A stretch of 64,000 nt of DNA from Periweissella cryptocerci (lineage in GTDB: Bacteria; Bacillota; Bacilli; Lactobacillales; Lactobacillaceae), in NCBI RefSeq assembly GCF_004358325.1, contig NZ_CP037940.1, positions 124,001-188,000 on the forward strand, read 5' to 3'. The notes under the pieces are model-generated. The model saw nothing but the letters and a program-made list of their open reading frames with translations, was not told the origin of the DNA and made no database searches. Every line of letters starts with the position of its first letter. Position 1 is the stretch's first letter. A program made the position numbers and the translations under genes. Below, piece after piece: positions 43,514-52,476 of the stretch.

Positions 43514-43528
43514 CTTATTAATAATAAG
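43514..43528. promoter_or_regulatory. Palindrome upstream of the lactate oxidase gene
   Basis: CTTATTA-A-TAATAAG is a perfect dyad, 116 bases before the lactate oxidase ATG. Because it is AT-only apart from the ends it could be chance. The cognate regulator is unknown. Confidence 0.35.
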
Positions 43529-43643
43529 TGTTTATCTTTTAGTTAATAAGGACTATCATAAGCAACGGGGAAACGGAATTGGTGATGCACGCATTGCATC
43601 CAACCAAAAAGTAAAAAATTTTAATTAAGAGGTAAGTAATCAT

Positions 43644-44753
43644 ATGGCATATCACACAAGTACTGAAGAACGTCCAATTGATATCGTAAACATTCCTGCG
43701 CTCGAACCAATTGTTAAAGCTAAAATGAACAAAGGTGCATTCGGTTATTTAGCCGGTGGTGCAGAAAGTGAAATTACCCTCCGCGAAAACGTAACTAGCT
43801 TTGAACATAAGAAAATATTGCCCCGGGTATTACGCAATGTTGAAAAACCTGATATGAGTACCGAACTGTTCGGCATTCATATTGATGCCCCAATCATTGC
43901 TGCTCCGATTGCCGCACACGGCTTAGTGCATGAACAAGCGGAAAAAGATACCGTCCAAGGCGTCGGTGCCGCTGGCTCAATTTTTAGCCTCTCAACGTAT
44001 GGTAATGCCACCGTTGATGAAGTGGCCCAAGCAAGTCCTGACACCGCCAAGTTCTTCCAACTCTACATGAGTAAAGATGATGATTTTAATCACTGGATTC
44101 TCGATATGGCAGTTAATGATGGCTACAAGGCCATTATTTTGACGGCTGATTCAACTTTGGGTGGCTATCGTGAAAGTGATATTATGAACAATTTTGCCTT
44201 CCCACTACCAATGAAGAATCTTGCCGCCTGGGCCGCTAAGACTGCGGGACCAGATTCCGGCGAAGGTGAAGGAATTGCCGCCATTTATGCCAAAGCCAAG
44301 CAAAAGCTTTCACTTGCTGATATTAAAGCCATCAAGGATTACACGCATTTGCCAGTCATTGTTAAAGGTGTGCAATCACCACTTGATATTGAAGACTTGC
44401 TGAATGCGGGTGCCGATGGTATCTGGGTAAGTAACCACGGTGGTCGCCAAATCGACGGTGCCCCTGGTTCATTTGACACCCTTGCTGAGATTGCCGCAGT
44501 AGTTGCTAAGCGTGTGCCAGTTATCTTCGATTCTGGTGTGCGCCGCGGTCAACACATCTTCAAAGCACTCGCAAGTGGCGCAGATATCGTCGCAATTGGT
44601 CGCCCAATGCTCTGGGGCTTGAGCCTCGGTGGTGTCCAAGGTGTGACCGATGTATACAATCACTTCAAGAAAGAATTAACAATTGACATGCAACTAGCAG
44701 GTACGCAAACTATCGCTGATGTTAAAAATACCGTCCTAGCAGACGCCAAATAA
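43644..44753 (+). CDS. lox: L-lactate oxidase (FMN-dependent)
   Basis: This 369-residue flavoenzyme oxidises L-lactate to pyruvate with O2 and makes H2O2. The FMN alpha-hydroxyacid oxidase motifs are clear: GAFGYLAGGAESEITLREN near 32, APIAAHGLVH near 88, VKGVQSPLDI near 236 and the active-site SNHGGRQIDGAPGSFD with the catalytic His and Arg near 260, then DSGVRRGQHIFKALASGAD near 291. The ATG has AAGAGGTAAG upstream. Being a single gene with its own terminator, it probably responds to oxygen or lactate. A related 2-hydroxyacid oxidase specificity cannot be excluded. Confidence 0.92.
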   Translation: MAYHTSTEERPIDIVNIPALEPIVKAKMNKGAFGYLAGGAESEITLRENVTSFEHKKILPRVLRNVEKPDMSTELFGIHIDAPIIAAPIAAHGLVHEQAEKDTVQGVGAAGSIFSLSTYGNATVDEVAQASPDTAKFFQLYMSKDDDFNHWILDMAVNDGYKAIILTADSTLGGYRESDIMNNFAFPLPMKNLAAWAAKTAGPDSGEGEGIAAIYAKAKQKLSLADIKAIKDYTHLPVIVKGVQSPLDIEDLLNAGADGIWVSNHGGRQIDGAPGSFDTLAEIAAVVAKRVPVIFDSGVRRGQHIFKALASGADIVAIGRPMLWGLSLGGVQGVTDVYNHFKKELTIDMQLAGTQTIADVKNTVLADAK

Positions 44754-44800
44754 TACTAGCGCCAGCCCGTTAATTTATCACAAATACGGCTAACTACGCC

Positions 44801-44853
44801 AAAATAAAAAGGATGTTCACTCAATTTACTTGAGCGGACATCCTTTTTATTTT
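44801..44853. terminator. Terminator of the lactate oxidase gene
   Basis: AAAAAGGATGTTCACTCAA and TTGAGCGGACATCCTTTTT form a long stem with T- and A-runs on both sides, so it may work in both directions. The end of an inverted repeat A copy merges with its T-run. Confidence 0.9.
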
Positions 44854-45235
44854 GGCTGACGTGGAATTGAATATAATTGACCACTACGTGCCAGTAAATT
44901 ACTTGGCGCACCACGCTGGAAGCACATGTTCAAGCCAAAGTGCGGTCTTGAACAACTCGGATAAGCTGGGACTCTAAGGAATAAATTCCTAAGACTCCTC
45001 ATCTTATCCTCAGCGGCGACATGTGTTTCACACATATCACCCCAGTCGTGGTGTAAAGTCTGCGACCGCCAAGCAATTTACCGGCACTTCGTTAGTTAGG
45101 CGTAATGCTCAAACTAGCGAAAAATAATTACCAATCACAGGCAGCAGCATGAAAAACCGCTGACAATAGAACCTCAGTAATTCGATGATTAAAACGTACC
45201 GAAACGACAATCCCACGTTAGAAAAAATATAGTCC
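44854..45235 (-). repeat. Structured repeat family A, copy 8 (inverted)
   Basis: Read on the minus strand it runs from GGACTATATTTTTTCTAACG to CCACGTCAGCC. Its third hairpin is of the GTTGTTCAAG/CTTGAACATG type around the constant loop, as in copy 2. It fills the gap between the convergent lactate oxidase and glycerophosphodiesterase genes and abuts the terminator of the first. Confidence 0.85.
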
Positions 45236-45256
45236 ATTTTGCTTATCAGTGATTAT

Positions 45257-46003
45257 CTAGATAAATGCGGGTTGAAATGTTAATTCATGGGCAAAATCAG
45301 TAAAGACTCCATGAACACCCCAACTAAACAATTCGCTTGCCTTGTCTTGGGTGTTGACTGTCCACACATTAGTGCGAAAGCCCTGTTCCGTAAACTCTGC
45401 AACTTGGGCCGCCGTCAAAAATGCTGCGTCGGGGTGAATATATTCTGCCTGGACTGCTTGGGCGACTTCGAGCCAATTTGTTGGGATCGCATCTTCAAAC
45501 AAGATGGCCGTCGCCGTTGCTGGATTCAGTGCCTTGAACTGTGCCAGTAGCTTCGGATTAAAACTCGACACAATGATTTCGCTAGCGGGGTCAATTAATT
45601 TTAATGCTTCGGTGAATTTTTGTAATAAGACACCTGCTAGGTTTTGATCATCGGAATTAAAAACCGCCTTCAATTCAAAGTTCACGTGTAAATGGTCTTG
45701 GTTGATTAATTGGATTAAATCAGTTAACGGCATAATTGTTGTCCCAGCAAAAGTCGGATTAAACCATTTACCGGCGTCTAATTGTTGAACATCGTGATAA
45801 CTTAATTCATGCAAATTCCCGCGACCGTTTGTTGTCCGGTTAACACTATTGTCGTGCAATAAGACCAACTCACCATCCTTAGTAATATCAATATCGGTTT
45901 CCAACCATTGGACATCTTTTTCAGCCATCGCTGTAAATGCCGGTGCTGTATTTTCCGGTGCAATTCCAGACAAACCACGGTGTGCAATCACAATATGTTC
46001 CAT
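45257..46003 (-). CDS. glpQ: Glycerophosphodiester phosphodiesterase
   Basis: This 248-residue enzyme hydrolyses glycerophosphodiesters to sn-glycerol-3-phosphate and an alcohol. The catalytic block IAHRGLSGIAPENTAPAF (His-Arg, Glu) is at residues 6-23, WLETDIDITKDGELVLLHDNSVNRTTNG (metal Glu/Asp and second catalytic His) at 33-60 is cited by its ends WLETDID and LLHDNSVNRTT. There is no signal peptide, so it is cytoplasmic (UgpQ-like). It is divergent from a ugp-type transporter, whose product is glycerol-3-phosphate or its diesters. Confidence 0.92.
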   Translation of the reverse strand: MEHIVIAHRGLSGIAPENTAPAFTAMAEKDVQWLETDIDITKDGELVLLHDNSVNRTTNGRGNLHELSYHDVQQLDAGKWFNPTFAGTTIMPLTDLIQLINQDHLHVNFELKAVFNSDDQNLAGVLLQKFTEALKLIDPASEIIVSSFNPKLLAQFKALNPATATAILFEDAIPTNWLEVAQAVQAEYIHPDAAFLTAAQVAEFTEQGFRTNVWTVNTQDKASELFSWGVHGVFTDFAHELTFQPAFI

Positions 46004-46302
46004 AAATATTAATCCCCATTCCCATTAATTGATTAATTTGCCAAGGACGAGCATGCCCCAGACAAGCCAACATTGTTAGAATAGCGCGCTAAAATTGCGA
46101 TTGCGTAAAGGTTAGTTATTAACTATGTAAATATACGTAATTGATACAGAATCACGACCAATTATTAATAATTTTCCCGTAGAGTGATGGTATTCAACCT
46201 TAAGGGGTTCGAGCATTTTTCACCGAAAATCAAAGGAACTGTCTGGGCCTTTTAAACGAAGTAATTTATGCAGCCGTTAACGCAATCAAAGGAGAAACAC
46301 AC

Positions 46303-47346
46303 ATGACCATTGAATTAAAAAACATCGCGAAAGATTTTGCGACAACCAATATCCTCCATGATATTAATTTCACGATTCAGGATGGTGAATTTTTCGTGAT
46401 GGTTGGACCTTCTGGTAGTGGTAAATCAACCATTTTACGGATGATTGCTGGCTTAACCGAAATTTCACAGGGCGAACTATTGATTGATGATGTCGTCGCA
46501 AATGATTTCTCACCAAAAGATCGTAATCTTTCCATGGTCTTTCAAAACTATGCGCTCTATCCCAATATGAATGTCGCCGATAATATCTTGTTTGGTTTAC
46601 GGGCGCGTAAGGTCAATGCCGCCACGCAACAGTCACGCTTAACCGATGCCTTGGCCATGGTGGGTTTAACGGAATTTGCGGCGCGCTTCCCCCGCGAACT
46701 ATCCGGTGGGCAACGCCAACGAGTGGCGTTAGCACGGACGATTGTTTCCAACGCTAAAATTACACTGATGGATGAACCACTATCCAATCTTGATGCCCAA
46801 CTTCGTGAAAAGATGCGGACTGAGATTAAAGACTTACAACAACGTCTCGGTTTAACTGTCATTTATGTCACTCACGATCAAACCGAAGCAATGACCATGG
46901 GCGATCGCGTGATGGTCATTAATGATGGCCAAGTCCAACAAATCGGCACTCCACTAGATTTATATAACACCCCTGCCAATGAGTTTGTCGCCAAATTCTT
47001 TGGCACCCCCCAAATGAACGTCTTACGCGGTTATATGAACCCGCAACACAAATTAGAATTATCGCCTGATGGAGCCTTTCTCTTTGGCATTCGGCCCGAT
47101 AGCGTGTATTTGACAGCACGCCAAACCAATGATTTAGCACTAGCTGGTCAAGTTTCGAGTTACGCCAGCCTTGGTAATGCAACATTGGTCAACGTGCAAA
47201 TGGCCGACCAAGCGGTCCAATTTAAATTACAAGGGCAACACACCTTCAATCATAACCAATCACTAGTCGTCCATGTTCCGCAACATGCCGTGCATTATTT
47301 TGATGCCGCGACCGGTAGTGTCCTAACTGCAACGAAAGTAGGTTAA
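46303..47346 (+). CDS. ugpC: ABC importer ATPase, UgpC/MsmK type
   Basis: This 347-residue ATPase has Walker A GPSGSGKST near 36, signature LSGGQRQR near 131, Walker B ITLMDEPLSNLD near 151 and the switch His in VTHDQTEAMTMGDRV; a C-terminal TOBE-like regulatory domain follows (FGIRPDSVYLT). It powers the sugar/glycerol-phosphate importer encoded downstream. The ATG has AAAGGAGAAA upstream. Being first in an operon with a dedicated binding protein, it probably serves that system. Confidence 0.9.
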   Translation: MTIELKNIAKDFATTNILHDINFTIQDGEFFVMVGPSGSGKSTILRMIAGLTEISQGELLIDDVVANDFSPKDRNLSMVFQNYALYPNMNVADNILFGLRARKVNAATQQSRLTDALAMVGLTEFAARFPRELSGGQRQRVALARTIVSNAKITLMDEPLSNLDAQLREKMRTEIKDLQQRLGLTVIYVTHDQTEAMTMGDRVMVINDGQVQQIGTPLDLYNTPANEFVAKFFGTPQMNVLRGYMNPQHKLELSPDGAFLFGIRPDSVYLTARQTNDLALAGQVSSYASLGNATLVNVQMADQAVQFKLQGQHTFNHNQSLVVHVPQHAVHYFDAATGSVLTATKVG

Positions 47347-47351
47347 TACAA

Positions 47352-48293
47352 ATGGGAAATCCTGAAGCTACGCACGTACTCGAAGCACCACAAGCACAGC
47401 GCGTGATTTCAAAAAAGCAACGCCGGCTTCGTGAACATGCCCAAGCAAGTTTGTTTCTGGCACCTTCAGTAATTTTATTACTTGTGTTTGTTTTTTATCC
47501 AATTTTCAAAACGCTCTATTATAGTTTTACCACCACCAACGCTACTGGGTTACCGGTTAAATTTGTAGGGTTACAAAACTATCTGCATCTATTAAGCAAT
47601 CCGTTGTTTCTTTCGAGCATTGGTACAACATTAATCTTTGTCTTGGCAACAACCGTTTTGACCATTAGCATTTCACTACTGATGGCTAATGTAGCTTTTC
47701 AAAAATTGCGCGGTTTGGGTATTTTTCGGACATTTTTTGCTTCAACCATGGGCGTTTCCGTGTCGGTTGCTTCGGTAATGTGGTTGTTTATCTTTCAACC
47801 AGCAACTGGTTTATCTGATCAAGTCCTCACCGCTTTGCACCAAACACCAATTGCGTGGCTCACCTCACCAACCTGGGCTTTAATTGCCATCATTATTTCA
47901 AGCGTGTGGCTCAACCTTGGTTTTAGCTTTTTAGTGTTATCCGGTGCGCTCCAAGGGGTTCCAACCCACTTATATGAATCAGCTGAAATTGACGGCGCAA
48001 CGCCTTGGTTTAAATTTTGGCATATTACGTTACCCCTCATTTCACCCACCGTCTTCTTCGTTGCTACAGTGACGTTGATTAATGCCTTTCAAACCTTTGG
48101 GCAAGTCGATATTTTAACTAAAGGTGGCCCGAACAACGCCACAGATTTGCTCGTCTACCAAATTTATCAAGATGCATTCGTAAACTTGAATGTTGGCCAG
48201 GCCAGCACTGAATCAATCATTTTGGGTGGCATTATTGCGTTAGTAACGTTCTTGCAATTCAAATTCACAGAAAAGAAGGTCACATACCAATGA
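47352..48293 (+). CDS. ugpA: ABC importer permease, UgpA type
   Basis: This 313-residue permease has six helices and the EAA motif YESAEIDGATPWFKFWHITLPLI, cited here by its core AEIDGATPWFKFWHITLP, near residue 215, which docks on UgpC. It has a basic N-terminal extension (SKKQRRLREHAQA) as usual for MalF/UgpA-type proteins. It starts five bases after ugpC and overlaps ugpE by four (ATGA). Confidence 0.9.
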   Translation: MGNPEATHVLEAPQAQRVISKKQRRLREHAQASLFLAPSVILLLVFVFYPIFKTLYYSFTTTNATGLPVKFVGLQNYLHLLSNPLFLSSIGTTLIFVLATTVLTISISLLMANVAFQKLRGLGIFRTFFASTMGVSVSVASVMWLFIFQPATGLSDQVLTALHQTPIAWLTSPTWALIAIIISSVWLNLGFSFLVLSGALQGVPTHLYESAEIDGATPWFKFWHITLPLISPTVFFVATVTLINAFQTFGQVDILTKGGPNNATDLLVYQIYQDAFVNLNVGQASTESIILGGIIALVTFLQFKFTEKKVTYQ

Positions 48294-49108
48294 AAATCAG
48301 CCGCGGAAAACAAATTAGTAGCTACACCGCCCTCATTGTGATTGCGTTTGTTATTTTACTGCCCGTCCTTGTCGGTATTTGGCTAAGTTTCTTACCAAGT
48401 GATGCCATTATGGCTGGTAATTATTTTCACAGCCGGTTAACGCTGGTGAATTACTGGAATGCTTTTACAACCACGCCTATCGTGCATTATTTACTTAACA
48501 GCGTGTGGGTTTCAATGATTGTGATGATTGGCCAAGTGGTACTAGCTGCTCTGGCGGCTTACGCCTTTGTCTTCATCAAATTTCCGGCAAAAAACACGAT
48601 TTTTTATCTCTTCATTGCGACGATGATGTTACCGTTTGAAGCCCAGTTAATTCCAAACTTCCAAACGTTACGGAATTTAGGTTGGTTGAATAACTACACT
48701 GGCTTAACGATTCCATTTCTCGCTTCAGCCTTTGGCACGTTTCTCTTACGGCAAGCTTTCTTGCAAATTCCAGCTGAATTAAAAGACGCCGCTGATTTAG
48801 AAGGCCTTGGCCATTGGCAGTTCTTCACCAAAATCGTGATTCCCTACTCGCGATTAAGTATCAACACATTGGCAGCTTACGCCTTTTTAACCACTTGGAA
48901 TATGTATCTGTGGCCACTAATTACTAGTTTTAACGACAATGTTCGGACGGCCCAAATTGGTCTCAAACAGTTACAATCAATTGATACGGTTAACTCATGG
49001 GGCTTAATCATGGCCAGTGCTGTCATCATTGTCTTACCTAGTCTAATTGTGCTCTTCATCAGTCAAAAAACGTTCAAAACGGGGCTAGTTGACGGAGCCA
49101 TCAAGTAA
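48290..49108 (+). CDS. ugpE: ABC importer permease, UgpE type
   Basis: This 272-residue permease is the partner of UgpA: six helices and the EAA motif AADLEGLGHWQFFTKIVIPYS near 170 (cited by its core ADLEGLGHWQFFTKIVIP). Its ATG overlaps the ugpA stop, so translation is coupled. The binding-protein gene follows after 25 bases. Confidence 0.9.
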   Translation: MKISRGKQISSYTALIVIAFVILLPVLVGIWLSFLPSDAIMAGNYFHSRLTLVNYWNAFTTTPIVHYLLNSVWVSMIVMIGQVVLAALAAYAFVFIKFPAKNTIFYLFIATMMLPFEAQLIPNFQTLRNLGWLNNYTGLTIPFLASAFGTFLLRQAFLQIPAELKDAADLEGLGHWQFFTKIVIPYSRLSINTLAAYAFLTTWNMYLWPLITSFNDNVRTAQIGLKQLQSIDTVNSWGLIMASAVIIVLPSLIVLFISQKTFKTGLVDGAIK

Positions 49109-49133
49109 TTAACTTACGCTAATGGAGGAAACC

Positions 49134-50492
49134 ATGTTACTAAAAAACAAGAAATTCTGGATGGGTTTAGTCGTCGTCATTGGTTTAGTATTTGCCACAT
49201 TAGGGGTTAGCGGTAAATTCACTACCACGAGCGCAGATGATACCCGTATCAAAATCGTCTACTGGCACTCAATGGCTGGTGCGCCACAAATCGCGCTGAA
49301 CAAATTAGTGTCCCAGTACAACGCCTCACAAACTAAATACAAAATTGTTGCCGAATATCAAGGGGCGTACCCAGAATCGCTCCCGAAATATTTGAACGTC
49401 GCTAAGTCAAATGTTGCTCCAACAATTTTCCAAGCCCAAGAAATTGCGACTAGTGCCCTCATCAAAAGTGGTGCAACCGAACCAGTCCAAACTTTCGTTG
49501 ATGCGGACTCAAACTACGACGTGTCCGACCTCGAACCCGGATTGGTTAAGTACTACACCGTGAATAATAAACTCCGCTCAATGCCGTTTAATTCATCGGT
49601 TCCTGTCCTCTACTACAATAAAACTTTGGTGAAAAAGCTCGGGCTCAAAGCGCTACCTGTTGATCCAAGCTATAGTGACATTACTAATTTAGCCAAAGCC
49701 ATCACGCAAAAAACTAACAATAAAACCAAAGGCATGACCCTTGAAGCCTATGGTTGGCTGTTTGAAGAATTAACAGCGAATCAAAACGCCCAACTGGCAA
49801 ACCATCAAAATGGTCGTGAACCAGGAAAACGCGCAACCAAACTAAACATGACGAGCCCCGCTGCGATTAAATTAATGCAATGGGCCAAAGTAAACATTGA
49901 TAACAAATCCTTTGCAAATTACGGCGCCGGTTCGGTTGCTGAAACTAACCAGCTCGCCGGTTTCTTAAGCAATAAAGTTGGTATCTTCATGCAGTCATCC
50001 GCTTCAATCGGTGATATTCAAGCGGGCGCAAAATTCGATGTCGGCGTGACCTACTTGCCACACCCTGATGACACACCACGTAATGGATTACCAATTGGTG
50101 GTGCCTCACTCTGGGTCACCAAGGATAAATCAACTGAACAAAAAAATGGTGCTTGGGATTTCTTGAAATTCCTCGCAAGCCCTAAATCACAAGCGCAATG
50201 GCGCCTCGAAACTGGTTACCTTGCTACTAACAAAAAAGCAAAGGAAGATCCCAAGGTCCTAGCCGCCGTTAAAAAGAATCCCAATCTCGCCGTACCAACG
50301 CAACAACTAGAAACTAGTAAACAAAACGTCGTCACCCAAGGTTTACTCGTGCCAATCTTACCAATTGAACGCGCCAATGTTGAGGCCGCAATGCAAGCCA
50401 TTTATGCTGGTGCCAATATCACAAAGTCATTAAAAGCGGCCGAAAAAGCAACCAACGAATCCTTGGCAGCTTATAATGCAGCGAATCCGTGA
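49134..50492 (+). CDS. ugpB: ABC importer binding protein, UgpB type
   Basis: This 452-residue extracellular binding protein has a hydrophobic N-terminus (KFWMGLVVVIGLVFATLGV) and the UgpB-like IVYWHSMAGAPQIALNKLV near 41, SYGKSYPE-like YQGAYPESLPKYL near 72 and GGASLWVTKDKS near 325. It lacks a lipobox cysteine, so how it is held at the surface is unclear. I chose the ATG at 49134, which has GGAGG upstream; an ATG four codons earlier lies over that site. Together with the divergent glpQ gene the system probably imports sn-glycerol-3-phosphate or glycerophosphodiesters. Confidence 0.87.
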   Translation: MLLKNKKFWMGLVVVIGLVFATLGVSGKFTTTSADDTRIKIVYWHSMAGAPQIALNKLVSQYNASQTKYKIVAEYQGAYPESLPKYLNVAKSNVAPTIFQAQEIATSALIKSGATEPVQTFVDADSNYDVSDLEPGLVKYYTVNNKLRSMPFNSSVPVLYYNKTLVKKLGLKALPVDPSYSDITNLAKAITQKTNNKTKGMTLEAYGWLFEELTANQNAQLANHQNGREPGKRATKLNMTSPAAIKLMQWAKVNIDNKSFANYGAGSVAETNQLAGFLSNKVGIFMQSSASIGDIQAGAKFDVGVTYLPHPDDTPRNGLPIGGASLWVTKDKSTEQKNGAWDFLKFLASPKSQAQWRLETGYLATNKKAKEDPKVLAAVKKNPNLAVPTQQLETSKQNVVTQGLLVPILPIERANVEAAMQAIYAGANITKSLKAAEKATNESLAAYNAANP

Positions 50493-50599
50493 TTAGTGGT
50501 TAGCGTTTAACAACGAATACACGGATCCGTGGTCGCCTAACCACCATTAAACATTTACAAGCAAAATAAAAAAGGATGGCAACTCAAGTTTTTGCACTT

Positions 50600-52027
50600 T
50601 GAAGGGCTCCAAGAAAGTTAGACAAAATCTAACTGACTTGGAGCCCTTTTATTATGGCAAAATATACAATCGAACAAAAAATTGAGATAGTGAAAGAATA
50701 TCGAACTGGAAGTATTAGCCAGCGCGGATTGAGTAAGAAATATAACATTCATGATTCAGTGATAAGGCGTTGGATCAGAAAAGCAGAACTTCATGGTTTT
50801 GATTCATTAAAGCGTAAGCATCAAAGAGATTTTGATGTAATGAAAAGCTATCTATATTAGACTACATGTTAACTAATGGCTTAAGCATTACAGAAACTGC
50901 GATTAAATTCGACATTGAACCGAGTATGGTGATTCACTGGCAAACGCGATTCGATGTAGGCGGAATTGATGCGCTAAAAGCCAAGCGAGGCAGGCCTAAT
51001 AAGCATATGACAAATCCTAAACCACAACCTAAATCTGAAACTGACAAGTTAATTCAAGAAAATCTAGAGTTAAAACAGCGACTTTACGTGCCGAGCCTTG
51101 CGAATGGAAAAGCAACGAATAAAGAACTTACGCAAGTAGTTGAATCGTTAAGGCATCAATTCAAACTGGAAGATTTACTTGAGTTCATAGGTTTAAATCG
51201 CAAGACATTTTACTACAATCGAGCACGTTTGAATTACGACAAATATAGTGAAGTCAAAGATCTTATTAAATGGCTTTACGCTGGTAGTGATGAAACTTAT
51301 GGTTATCGCCGGATCCAAGATGAACTATTCTTATTTGGCTATGTCTCGATGATGAAACTGTCGCCCGTATTATGCGTTCAATCAAGCTAAATGCCAACGT
51401 GTTACTGGACAAAATCTGGCAAAGTTTCATCTACAAAGGAGAGCACGGAAAAGTCGCTGAGAACCTAGTTCGTCGTGACTACGTAGTTACAAGTGGGCGT
51501 AAGAGTAAGTTTGTGGTTACACAGCCGTACACCGTGTTAACCACTGATGTGACTCAAATAAATTTATTAGGTACCAAACTATATTTAGCTGCGATTATCG
51601 ACATGTATAGCAAAGAAATATTGGCATATGATATTCGGACGTCACCAAATATGGCACAAGTAACCGCCTGTGTTGATCAATTACAACAAGTATTACCTGA
51701 TGGCGTCCAACCAATTCTGCATAGCGACCGGGGAACACTACCAAAACCGTCTAGATGAAGTAGGTTTAATTCAAAGTATGTCTCGTAAAGGAAACTGTTT
51801 GGATAATGCGCCAATGGAAAGTTTCTTTAGCTTGGCTAAACGTGAATTCATTTGGCGAAAAGAATTCGTATCAATTGATCAATTCAAAGAAAGCTTTTCG
51901 CGATATGTCTCACAGTTCAACAACGTTCGCATCTCACGAAAAAACAAGGGCTTGACCCCTGTTGAAATTCGGAATCAAGCCCTTGCGGCATAAATATTAA
52001 ATTGTCTAAGTTTTTTGGAGCCCTTCA
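50600..52027 (+). mobile_element. IS3-family (IS150-like) insertion sequence, decayed
   Basis: The inverted ends TGAAGGGCTCCAAGAAAGTT and TGAAGGGCTCCAAAAAACTT (second read inward) bound the element, and CTT occurs on both sides (50597-50599 and 52028-52030), fitting the 3-bp duplication usual in IS3. The two transposase frames are interrupted. The target lies in the loop of the ugp terminator. Confidence 0.9.
50654..51993 (+). pseudogene. Broken IS150-like transposase (orfA and orfB)
   Basis: The orfA part (50654-50860) has the helix-turn-helix SISQRGLSKKYNIHDSVIRRW and then stops. A second helix-turn-helix part follows from 50866 (ETAIKFDIEPSMVIHWQ). The orfB catalytic core is split over two more frames: VLTTDVTQINLLGTKLYLAAI (first Asp), QPILHSDRG (second Asp) ending in a single-base shift, and CLDNAPMESFFSLAKRE (Glu). 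The DDE residues are all present but a functional protein would need at least three corrections. Confidence 0.87.
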
Positions 52028-52048
52028 CTTGGAGTACCATCCTTTTTT

Positions 52049-52461
52049 GATTCTATCGTAAAATTGTCATTTCTGTTCAAGAATACTCATGCGCCACGGA
52101 ATATACCTTAAGCACTAGTTCTGATCACATCACACAATCAACGATACCTGATTTGATTGAATTTACCCACCAACGAATGTTTTTCGCTAGTTTGAGTATT
52201 ACCACTAACTAACGGAGTGCCGGCAAATTACTTGGCGGGCGCAGCCTTTACACCGCGACTGGGGGAATATGCGCGGAGCACATATTTCCGCTGAGGATAA
52301 GATGAGGAGTCTTAGGAATTTATTCCTTAGACTCCCAGCTTGTCCGAACCTCCCAAGACCGCACTTTGGCTTGGGAGGTTGCTTCCATCGTGGTGCGCCA
52401 AGTAATTTGCTGGCACGTAGTGGCACTTTATATTCATTCCCACATCAACCGAAAAAGAGCC
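52049..52461 (+). repeat. Structured repeat family A, copy 9 (variant left arm)
   Basis: The left part starts near ATTCTATCGTAAAATTGTC and has the variant arm (CAAGAATACTCATGCG, GGAATATACCTTAAGCAC). The core from 52190 is standard, with the first hairpin AATATGCG/CACATATT and the third CCTCCCAAG/CTTGGGAGG. It ends CGAAAAAGAGCC. The left end abuts the 3' arm and T-run of the split ugp terminator. Confidence 0.8.
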
Positions 52462-52476
52462 GTCATTACATTTGTA

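Larger units (their letters stand above)
50568..52048 (+). terminator. ugp operon terminator, split by an insertion
   Basis: The 5' arm AAAAAAGGATGGCAACTCAAG without its last base (50568-50587) and the 3' arm CTTGGAGTACCATCCTTTTT (52028-52047) would pair over about 18 bp. The 1.4-kb IS3-type element sits in what was the loop. Confidence 0.82.

Noticed and set aside
44847..45035. A frame of about 62 codons (M-C-x-x-H-x-x-A-E-D-K) open in five copies of family A (also near 6056, 30417, 38951, 52269)
   Set aside because: Differences between copies are paired changes within RNA-like stems and alter amino acids freely; the reverse strand is open too and there is no ribosome site. Structure, not protein, is conserved.
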